Of a DNA stretch of 64,000 bases, positions 52,914-61,228 are shown in pieces. The first letter of the stretch is position 1; each line of letters begins with the position of its first letter. The stretch comes from Glaciihabitans tibetensis (lineage in GTDB: Bacteria; Actinomycetota; Actinomycetes; Actinomycetales; Microbacteriaceae): positions 1 to 64,000 of the forward strand of contig NZ_PVTL01000006.1 of the NCBI RefSeq assembly GCF_003003265.1, read 5' to 3'. Under the pieces are notes generated by a model. That model worked only from the letters and a program-made list of their open reading frames with translations, had not been told where the DNA came from and searched no databases. The position numbers and the translations under genes are program-made.

Positions 52914-53456
52914 ATGACTGCCAACAACCCGTTCGCGCGCCTTCCTGAGGTGCCCAGCTTCGCCGTCACCAGCAGCACGATCGCCGACGGTCAGCCGTTC
53001 TCCGCAGCGCAGTTCTCTGGAGCCTTCGGCATTCCCGGCGGACAGGATGTTTCGCCTCAGCTGTCCTGGACTGGTGCGCCTGAGGGCACCAAAAGCTACG
53101 CGGTCACCATGTACGACCCCGACGCTCCGACGATGTCAGGTTTCTGGCACTGGGCCGTCGCCAACATCCCGGCCACCGTCACCGAACTCGCCGAGGGTGC
53201 GGGCGATGACACCGGCTCGGGCCTCCCCGAAGGCGCGTTCCAGCTCGCCGGCGACGCGAGCGCCGCGCGCTTCATCGGAGCAGCGCCGCCCGCGGGTCAC
53301 GGCGCGCATCGCTACTTCGTGACCGTCCACGCCCTGGACGTCGAGGACATCGGCGTACCCGCCGAGGCCACGCCCGCGAACCTCGGATTCAACGTCGCGT
53401 CCCACATCCTCGGCCGCGCCACCCTCGTCGCGACCGGAGAGATCCCCGCCGAATAA
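52914..53456 (+). CDS. PEBP/YbhB family protein
   Basis: A 180-residue phosphatidylethanolamine-binding-like protein. The ligand-pocket motifs are YDPDAPTMSGFWHWAVANIP and PPAGHGAHRYFVTVHALD, both intact. AAAGGAA lies eight bases before ATG 52914. It has no signal peptide. Bacterial members are of unclear role (YbhB/YbcL type). It is convergent with the MBL gene and shares a terminator with it. Confidence 0.92.
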   Translation: MTANNPFARLPEVPSFAVTSSTIADGQPFSAAQFSGAFGIPGGQDVSPQLSWTGAPEGTKSYAVTMYDPDAPTMSGFWHWAVANIPATVTELAEGAGDDTGSGLPEGAFQLAGDASAARFIGAAPPAGHGAHRYFVTVHALDVEDIGVPAEATPANLGFNVASHILGRATLVATGEIPAE

Positions 53457-53471
53457 CGTGACGGCCACTAT

Positions 53472-53511
53472 CGCCTGGCCCGCAATCATAAATTCACGGG
53501 CGGGCCAGGCG
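53472..53511. terminator. Bidirectional terminator
   Basis: CGCCTGGCCC (53472-53481) pairs perfectly with GGGCCAGGCG (53502-53511) around a 20-nt loop, between the convergent PEBP and MBL genes. Confidence 0.75.
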
Positions 53512-53525
53512 GATGCCGGGAGGTC

Positions 53526-54275
53526 TCAGCGTCGCGCTGCTCGCGCGGCTCGTGCTGCTGCCGCCGTTGCAGCGGCCTCTACCGCAGCCACTGCCGCCGC
53601 GACGCCGCCGCTCCAGGGAGCGCCGTGGCCGGGCAGTACCCACTGTGCGCCCGTGGGCAGGAGCACGCGCAGCGACGCGATGGCCTGATCCGGATCATCC
53701 GTAAAGGGGGCGGGTTGAGGACCGACCTGGCCGGTGAGCACGTGGCGCGTCGTGAGACCGTCGCCGACGAATACGGCGTCGACCAGCGGCACATAGATCG
53801 CGATGCTGCCAGCGGAGTGCCCGGGTAGCCCGATGATCTGGGGTGAACCGGGTAGGGCGAGTGTGTCACCCTCGTAAGCTTCGTGAACTTCGGTGAGGTG
53901 GGTTGTGCGCAGGCCGTTCTTGCGCAACGAGTACACCACGAACGATAGCGCGGCGCCCAGCTTCATCTGCTGACGCGCGATCGAGGGCTTATCGCCGCCT
54001 TTCGCGCGCGCTGCGTCCGCCGGATGCACGTAGACAGGCACCCCGTGATCGCGCCTCAGGCGTTCCGCAAAACCGACATGGTCGGAGTCGCCGTGCGTGA
54101 GGACCACACCCTTCACATCGCTCAGGGTGCGGCCCATGGATTCGAGCTCGGCCACCAGCTCAGGCCAGTGGCCCGCAAGACCGGCGTCGATGACGGTCAC
54201 TCCGTCGGCGGTGTCGATGAGGTAGACGGCGATGATGTCGCTGCCGATGCGGTGGAGGGAGGGCCCAAGTCTCAT
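53526..54275 (-). CDS. MBL-fold metallo-hydrolase
   Basis: A 249-residue metallo-beta-lactamase-fold hydrolase. The metal ligands are in THGDSDHVG (variant of HxHxDH with Asp in the second position region), LPGHSAGS, VGDGL and LPGHGAPW. The C-terminal 25 residues are almost only Ala and Arg, from GC-rich low-complexity DNA. Family members hydrolyse thioesters, lactones or similar. The substrate is unknown. Confidence 0.87.
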   Translation of the reverse strand: MRLGPSLHRIGSDIIAVYLIDTADGVTVIDAGLAGHWPELVAELESMGRTLSDVKGVVLTHGDSDHVGFAERLRRDHGVPVYVHPADAARAKGGDKPSIARQQMKLGAALSFVVYSLRKNGLRTTHLTEVHEAYEGDTLALPGSPQIIGLPGHSAGSIAIYVPLVDAVFVGDGLTTRHVLTGQVGPQPAPFTDDPDQAIASLRVLLPTGAQWVLPGHGAPWSGGVAAAVAAVEAAATAAAARAARAARR

Positions 54276-54381
54276 GGTGGCTACGGTACCCAGCCACTCT
54301 CGCCATTGTCACCCCTGCGTCGGGCGCCCAACGAGCAGCGCAGCGATCGCGTCGCCCAGCGGTTCCACTAAGACGTGGCGA

Positions 54382-55119
54382 TTAGAACAGGACGACTCCC
54401 GCGCGATCGATGAATGTTCCGGTCGCGCCCTGTCCTTGGCGGGTGGCGAGCTCAACAATCGCGTCGGTTCCCTCGGTCACCGTCTGGGTGCCGTTCTTGC
54501 CGTTGAGGTCCGTCGCCGTGTAGCCCGGGTCTGCGGCGTTGATGCGGATTTCCGGGAACGCTTTGGCGTACTGCACGGTGAGCATCGTGACGGCGGACTT
54601 CGACGACGTGTACAGGGGTGCAACGATCTGCGACTCGAGGCGTTCGGGATCCAGCACGGTGGCGAACGATCCGAGTCCGCTGGTCACGTTGACGATTGTG
54701 GGCGCCGTCGACTGGCGCAGTGCGGGAAGGAATGCGTTGGTCGTTCGCACCACACCTATGACGTTGGTGTTGAAGACCTGCAGCGCATCGTCGCCGGTCA
54801 GGTCGGCGGGGGCGCTGTGCGGACCGGTGATCCCGGCGTTGTTGATGAGCACGTCAAGCCCACCCTCAGCGGCAATGGTCTCTGCCGCGCTCGCGACCGA
54901 TGCGTCGTTGGTAACGTCCAGTGCAACGTAGCGACCGCCGAGCTCGTCAGCGGCGCGCTGTCCCCGCTCCTGGTCGCGGGATCCCATCCAGACGGTGTGC
55001 CCGGCCGCGATGAGGCGGCGGGCGGTTTCATATCCGAGGCCTTTGTTGGCGCCGGTGATCAGTGTCGTTGTGACGGCAGTTGTTGTTACGGCAGTCGTTG
55101 TTGCAGCAGTTGTTGTCAT
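54382..55119 (-). CDS. SDR family oxidoreductase with Thr-rich N-terminal repeat
   Basis: A 245-residue short-chain dehydrogenase of the carbonyl-reductase type: TGANKGLGYETARRL, LDVTNDASV, NNAGITG, the catalytic Ser (NVTSGLG) and YTSSK. ATG 55119 is used. The first 18 residues are MTTTAATTTAVTTTAVTT, produced by three 15-bp repeats ahead of the Rossmann strand. It is divergent from an XRE regulator with a palindromic operator between them, and is probably its target. Confidence 0.87.
   Translation of the reverse strand: MTTTAATTTAVTTTAVTTTLITGANKGLGYETARRLIAAGHTVWMGSRDQERGQRAADELGGRYVALDVTNDASVASAAETIAAEGGLDVLINNAGITGPHSAPADLTGDDALQVFNTNVIGVVRTTNAFLPALRQSTAPTIVNVTSGLGSFATVLDPERLESQIVAPLYTSSKSAVTMLTVQYAKAFPEIRINAADPGYTATDLNGKNGTQTVTEGTDAIVELATRQGQGATGTFIDRAGVVLF
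55072..55116 (-). repeat. 15-bp in-frame tandem repeat at the SDR N-terminus
   Basis: Three 15-bp units (ACAACAACTGCCGTC type on the minus strand) encode TTTAA, TTTAV and TTTAV directly after the start codon. Confidence 0.85.
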
Positions 55120-55186
55120 GGTTCGAGTCTTCCCGCGGATTCGCTGGTTGTCGTGGCCCGGCCCAGCACGTGGACTGCCCAGCATG

Positions 55187-55201
55187 GGTACTGGCAGTAC
55201 C
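55187..55201. promoter_or_regulatory. Operator between the SDR and XRE genes
   Basis: GGTACT-GGC-AGTACC is a perfect 6-3-6 palindrome in the 117-bp divergent gap. Its half-site is the same as in the operator at 22850-22862, with different spacing. Confidence 0.55.
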
Positions 55202-55236
55202 AGCCTGAACGCGCCCGGCGCTGACACACTTGATAG

Positions 55237-56133
55237 ATGGTGGATGCCGCGCACGGAGATCTCGGATCGCTCCTACATTCTTGGCGCGACAGGCTGTCGC
55301 CCGTCGATGTGGGTTTTCCTGCCGGTGCCGGTGCCGGTGCCGGTGCCGGTGCCGCGCGGCGTGCGATTGGCCTGCGTCGTGAGGAGCTCGCCTCACTCGC
55401 CGGGGTCAGCGTCGATTACCTGGTGCGCCTCGAGCAGGGCCGAGCCAGACGGCCCTCCACCCAGGTCGCTTCAGCGCTTGCCCGGGCACTCCAACTGTCG
55501 GATGCGGAACGTGACCACCTCTTTGTGCTTGCCGGGCTGTTGCCGCCCTCGCCCGGTGAAGTGCCCACGCACATCCCGCCGGGGGTGTCCCGTCTCGTCG
55601 CGCGCCTCGGCGAAACACCCATCGCCGTCTTCAGCGCCGCGTGGGACCTCATCACGTGGAGTCCCCTGTGGGGAGCGCTGATCGGCGAACCGTCGGCGGA
55701 TGAATCTGTTCGTCCGAACTTGCTGCGTGTGCATTTCCGCGCACCGGGACCTGCTCAGACTGACCCGATGATCCTCAGTCGCTCGGGTGCGACCGCCAGA
55801 TTCGAGGCGTCATTGGTTGCCGACCTGCGGCGAGTGCACGGACGCTACCCGGGTGATCGGGGAGTGACGGCCTTGATCAAGGACCTTCTTGCAACGAGCC
55901 CGCGGTTTCAGGAGCTCTGGGCGAGCGGTGACGTGAGCGAACACCAGTCGGAACGAAAGGTCGTGCGCAACGCGATCGTCGGCGACATCGAGGTCGACTG
56001 CGACGTGTTCACGGTTGCCGGTACCGACCTGCGTATCGTCGCCTACACGGCGGCGACGGGATCTGAAGCCGCCGAGAAGCTCGATTTCCTCCGAGTGTCC
56101 GCCGTCTCCTCCGCCGTCTCACACATGACGTGA
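55237..56133 (+). CDS. XRE-family regulator with MmyB-like ligand domain
   Basis: A 298-residue regulator. The helix-turn-helix reads LRREELASLAGVSVDYLVRLEQGRARRPSTQVASALARALQL. The C-terminal region (VFSAAWDLITWSPLWGALIGEPS and VGDIEVDCDVFTVAGTDLRIVAYTA) is the MmyB ligand-binding-like domain found in regulators next to SDR genes. Upstream of the HTH a (GA)n run is encoded by five GCCGGT hexamers at 55321. CACACT ends six bases before the ATG, so the mRNA may be leaderless. Confidence 0.9.
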   Translation: MVDAAHGDLGSLLHSWRDRLSPVDVGFPAGAGAGAGAGAARRAIGLRREELASLAGVSVDYLVRLEQGRARRPSTQVASALARALQLSDAERDHLFVLAGLLPPSPGEVPTHIPPGVSRLVARLGETPIAVFSAAWDLITWSPLWGALIGEPSADESVRPNLLRVHFRAPGPAQTDPMILSRSGATARFEASLVADLRRVHGRYPGDRGVTALIKDLLATSPRFQELWASGDVSEHQSERKVVRNAIVGDIEVDCDVFTVAGTDLRIVAYTAATGSEAAEKLDFLRVSAVSSAVSHMT

Positions 56134-56196
56134 CGACGCCGACTGACGTGACCACGCCGAGTAGAGCGGTTGCGCCGACGGACGTGACTGCGCGGA
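56125..56196 (+). repeat. Four 18-bp units reiterating the XRE gene 3' end
   Basis: ATGACGTGACGACGCCGA (56125, with the stop), CTGACGTGACCACGCCGA (56143), GTAGAGCGGTTGCGCCGA (56161) and CGGACGTGACTGCGCGGA (56179). The period is exactly 18 bp. Confidence 0.85.
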
Positions 56197-56247
56197 TCGT
56201 TGTGCCGCGCGCCGAACGCGCGGCACAACGCCACGATCGTGGAGGAG

Positions 56248-57975
<1,728 letters not shown>

Positions 57976-58135
57976 GGGGTTCTCCTGAATGCCGGAACGG
58001 TACATGGTCCGCGACTCCCGCATCGCTGCGAGGCGGACCTCGCCAAGCCTATTGCCGCGCCCGCGAGTATTGCTGTGCGCGCACGATCTGCGCGTATATC
58101 GGGTCGAGCAGAACGGGTCGGTAGATCCGTTACTC

Positions 58136-58169
58136 TGAACATCTTGAGGTTCTGAACATCTTGAGGTTC
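58136..58169 (+). repeat. Perfect 17-bp direct repeat upstream of the RsbQ-like gene
   Basis: TGAACATCTTGAGGTTC occurs twice head to tail (58136-58152 and 58153-58169), ending 31 bp before the start codon in the divergent pgi/rsbQ gap. It could be a paired binding site for a regulator or part of the leader. Confidence 0.75.
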
Positions 58170-58200
58170 ACGGCTCGGCAGCGTCAGATTGGTGGGTGGC

Positions 58201-59004
58201 ATGGCGTCCAGCGCGGTCGATGTAGTGGCACGCAACAACGTCACGATTCACGGCTCGGGTCGCCCCATTGTCTTCGCCCACGGGTTCGGATGCAGCCAGG
58301 ACATGTGGCGCCGCGTCGCCCCGCATTTTGCCGTCGATCACCAGGTCGTGCTGTTTGATCATGTCGGTGCGGGAAAATCCGACGTCACCGCCTACCGTCC
58401 GGGCAAGTACGACTCCCTCGAGGGATACGCCAGCGACGTCGTCGAGATCGTCGAGCAGCTCGACCTGACCGACGTGGTTTTGGTCGGCCACTCGGTCGGC
58501 GGAATCATCGGCATGCTCGCCGCAAACCGCGAACCGTCCCGATTTGCCGCGCTGATCTTGGTCGGTCCGTCTCCGCGCTATGTCGACACGGATGACTACA
58601 CGGGCGGTTTCAGCCAGGTCGACATTGACGGGCTCCTTGATGTCCTCGATGCGAACTACTTCGGGTGGTCGGAGACCATGGCTCCCGTGATGATGGGGGC
58701 CGCCGAGCAGCCCGAGCTGAGCGATGAACTCAACGAGAGCTTCTGCAGGACCGATCCGACGATCGCCCGCCACTTCGCACGCGTGACCTTCCTCTCCGAC
58801 AACCGACCGGATCTCGACGACGTCACCGTGCCCACACTCGTCGTGCAGTCGCGCGATGATGTCATCGCCCCCGTGGCCGTGGGCGAATACGTGGCCAAGC
58901 ACGTGGCAGGCAGCAAGCTCGTGGTATTGCCCGTGACGGGACACTGCGCGCACCTCTCGGCACCGGACCAGGTGGTCACCGCGATCCGAGACTTTCTGTC
59001 GTGA
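58201..59004 (+). CDS. RsbQ-like alpha/beta hydrolase (signal-generating)
   Basis: A 267-residue hydrolase closely patterned on RsbQ of Bacillus subtilis. It has NNVTIHGSGRPIVFAHGFGCSQDMW, the nucleophile elbow VGHSVGG (Ser98), GPSPRYVDTDDYTGGFSQ, FCRTDPTIARHFA, the acid in QSRDDVIAP and the base in TGHCAHLS (His248). RsbQ activates a PAS-containing partner, presumably by producing a small ligand. The next gene, overlapping by GTGA, encodes a PAS-GGDEF protein, so the same partnership is likely. The start is ATG 58201; the TTG at 58189 is less likely. Confidence 0.9.
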   Translation: MASSAVDVVARNNVTIHGSGRPIVFAHGFGCSQDMWRRVAPHFAVDHQVVLFDHVGAGKSDVTAYRPGKYDSLEGYASDVVEIVEQLDLTDVVLVGHSVGGIIGMLAANREPSRFAALILVGPSPRYVDTDDYTGGFSQVDIDGLLDVLDANYFGWSETMAPVMMGAAEQPELSDELNESFCRTDPTIARHFARVTFLSDNRPDLDDVTVPTLVVQSRDDVIAPVAVGEYVAKHVAGSKLVVLPVTGHCAHLSAPDQVVTAIRDFLS

Positions 59005-60422
59005 GCACCGATCCGTCGCCCTCACCCGACACGGGATACTTCGAGGCCCTGTACCAGAGCGCTCCCTTCGGCTATCTGATCACCGACCACGAAGACCTCA
59101 TCCTCCGGGTCAACGGGACGCTCCTGGCTTGGGGAGGGTACGAAGAGCACCAGCTTGTCGGCCAGCCCTTTCGGAACCTGCTCACGCCTGGGTCGCAGCT
59201 GCTCTATGAAACCCGGCATCGTCCGGTGCTGGGTCTTCAGGGCACGGCGAACGAGATGTCATTGCAGCTCGTCACGGCCGCCGGCCCGACGCTGCCCGTC
59301 CTCATCAACGCGGCGAGCGTGCTCGACGAGCGTGGCAACCTCTCGGAGGTGCGCATCGGGGTACTCGACGCCTCCAGCCGGGTCAGCTACGAGCAGGAGT
59401 TGCGCGCCGCGCAGCGCACGGCCGAAAGCCTTTCTGCGCGAGTTGCGATCCTGCAGGGTGCCTCGGCGGCCTTCGCGACGAGCGACACGGAGGCGTTGAT
59501 CGCGCAAATTCTCGCGTCGATTCTCGAAGATGCGCTGGTTGCGGCCGCCGTGTGTGTGGCCCTCGTGAACTCAGCGGGGGAGCTCGAAGTCGTCGCGGGA
59601 ACCAACCCACTCGACGTGCTCATCCGCGAAGAGTCGAATCGCGTGGGAAACGCGGTGCTGCAGCTCGAGAGGCCGGTCGTTGTCGGTAGAAGCGACGAGG
59701 ACCGGAAACAGTATCCGCTCGTGACGAGCGCGCTCCGCGAAGCCCGGCTGCACTGCGTCGCGGTTTTCCCGATCATGAACGACGCCACTCCGATCGGTGT
59801 GACCGCGGCTTTCTTCGGGCGCGAACGCTCGTTCACGTCGAGCGAGACCGAGATGGTTTTGTCGGTGGCTCGCCAGGCGAGCCAGGGACTGACCCGAATG
59901 CGGGCCCAGGATCAGCTCGCGTACGCCGCTCTGCATGACCAGCTCACGGGCCTTGCCAACCGGGCGTTCGTTCGCGAAAGCATCGCGCTCGCCGTCTCGT
60001 CGTCGGCAAACACCTTCCGTCCGGTTTCCGTGATGTTCATCGACCTCGACGGGTTCAAGGCGGTCAACGATCAGCTCGGCCACCGTGAGGGAGATGCCGT
60101 GCTGCGCGAGGTTGCGAAGCGTCTGAGCGCATCGGTGCGTGCAGCGGACTTCGTCGGGCGTTACGGCGGGGACGAGTTTGTGGTGATCTGTCACGACACG
60201 GGTGAACGCGAATCCGCCGCGATCGCGGCCCGCATTCATCGCGAGATTCGTCTGCCCTACCCGGAGGCCGAGGGGTTTGCGGTCAGTGCCAGCATCGGGA
60301 TCGCCGTGCACGAGGCATCCCACGAGCCAACGACGGTCGATGGTCTGATCGGCGCCGCGGACGCCGCGATGTACGAGTCGAAACGCCTCGGCCGCGACCG
60401 CACCACGCAGGTGTTGCTGTAG
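59001..60422 (+). CDS. PAS-GAF-GGDEF diguanylate cyclase
   Basis: A 473-residue signalling enzyme that should make cyclic di-GMP. The N-terminal PAS domain (about 10-130) begins YFEALYQSAPFGYLITDHEDLILRVN. A short coiled coil (EQELRAAQRTAESLSARV) leads to a GAF-like domain (about 150-300). The GGDEF domain starts at DQLTGLANR and has an intact GGDEF (389-393). An RxxD inhibitory site (RAAD, 380-383) lies exactly five residues before it, so product inhibition is expected. There is no membrane segment and no EAL domain. It overlaps the RsbQ-like gene, whose product likely feeds the PAS domain. Confidence 0.92.
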   Translation: MSTDPSPSPDTGYFEALYQSAPFGYLITDHEDLILRVNGTLLAWGGYEEHQLVGQPFRNLLTPGSQLLYETRHRPVLGLQGTANEMSLQLVTAAGPTLPVLINAASVLDERGNLSEVRIGVLDASSRVSYEQELRAAQRTAESLSARVAILQGASAAFATSDTEALIAQILASILEDALVAAAVCVALVNSAGELEVVAGTNPLDVLIREESNRVGNAVLQLERPVVVGRSDEDRKQYPLVTSALREARLHCVAVFPIMNDATPIGVTAAFFGRERSFTSSETEMVLSVARQASQGLTRMRAQDQLAYAALHDQLTGLANRAFVRESIALAVSSSANTFRPVSVMFIDLDGFKAVNDQLGHREGDAVLREVAKRLSASVRAADFVGRYGGDEFVVICHDTGERESAAIAARIHREIRLPYPEAEGFAVSASIGIAVHEASHEPTTVDGLIGAADAAMYESKRLGRDRTTQVLL

Positions 60423-60477
60423 GCGCGTGTTGTGAGAGCAGTCGCTGTAGGTGCAGTTCTGTAGGAGCAGGCTTTAG
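60411..60477 (+). repeat. Reiterated 3' end of the cyclase gene
   Basis: GTGTTGCTGTAGGCGC (with the stop), GTGTTGTGAGAGCA, GTCGCTGTAGGTGCA, GTTCTGTAGGAGCAG and GCTTTAG form successive 14-16 bp degenerate units. Each carries a TAG or TGA. Confidence 0.7.
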
Positions 60478-60890
60478 CCGCGCGGAAGTGAGAGCGGCGG
60501 AACTTCGGTGCCCTCGGTCGCCGCGGCCGGGTCGTGTCCGATGTGGACGATGGCGTTGTGCTCGTCGACGTGCACCACAACCGGTGCGAAGCTCAGCGCT
60601 TCGGCGCGGCTCATCCCGGCGTAGGTGATCAGGATGACCGTGTCACCGATCTGGGCCTTGTGCGCTGCGGCGCCGTTCACCCCGATCACACCGGAGCCGC
60701 GCTCGCCCGCGATGAGGTAGGTCTCGAACCGCTCGCCGTTGTCGACGTCCACCACGCTGATCTGCTGGCCCGGCAGCATCTGCGCCGCATCGAGGAGGTC
60801 GAGGTCGACGGTGAGGGAGCCGACGTAGTGGAGGTCAGAGTGGGTAACGCGAGCGCGGTGGATTTTTGAGGCAAACATGGTGAGGATCAC
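60474..60890 (-). CDS. panD: Aspartate 1-decarboxylase
   Basis: A 138-residue pyruvoyl enzyme that makes beta-alanine for pantothenate. The self-cleavage site is in DLHYVGS, giving Ser25 as pyruvoyl precursor when translation starts at GTG 60890 ([12 protein letters not shown]). That start aligns with the usual N-terminus of the family; ATG 60878 would be four codons shorter. [27 protein letters not shown] and [12 protein letters not shown] are typical. It supplies the substrate of PanC (36.4 kb). Confidence 0.94.
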   Translation of the reverse strand: MILTMFASKIHRARVTHSDLHYVGSLTVDLDLLDAAQMLPGQQISVVDVDNGERFETYLIAGERGSGVIGVNGAAAHKAQIGDTVILITYAGMSRAEALSFAPVVVHVDEHNAIVHIGHDPAAATEGTEVPPLSLPRG

Positions 60891-61228
60891 ACCCCAGCGT
60901 ATCCCCGCTGGCCGTCGTGGTGCCGTCGACGAGATGGTCGGCAAGATGGTTGGCAACGTCGGCGGTTGTGTCGAGGCGGGACTGATCACAATCACGGATG
61001 ACACGATCGGCACCGACAGCAAAGCGAGCGAGATACCGACCGGGCACCGAGCGGCCGCGTTCGGTCAGCGCGTGCATACAGCTCCCCAGACGAGAACGTT
61101 CGAGGGGATGTTGTTGAGCCGACGTGACCCCCGAACGGGCGGCTTGCTGTGAATCGCCTGTGCCCATATTCTCGACCGAGGTAATCGCCGGGATCGTCCG
61201 TGTTGTGCCGCTAACGATCGGCGGCACC
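60891..61228. other. Divergent region between panD and the large membrane protein
   Basis: No gene is convincing. The plus-strand frame 60877-61152 overlaps the panD start and has no ribosome-binding site. The frame of the downstream protein stays open through the end of this region, so its start could be as early as GTG 61160 or GTG 61205. Promoters of panD and of that gene must lie here but cannot be fixed. Confidence 0.45.

Noticed and set aside
60877-61152. A 91-codon ORF divergent from panD
   Set aside because: It starts inside the panD start region, lacks a ribosome-binding site, and the composition is non-specific.
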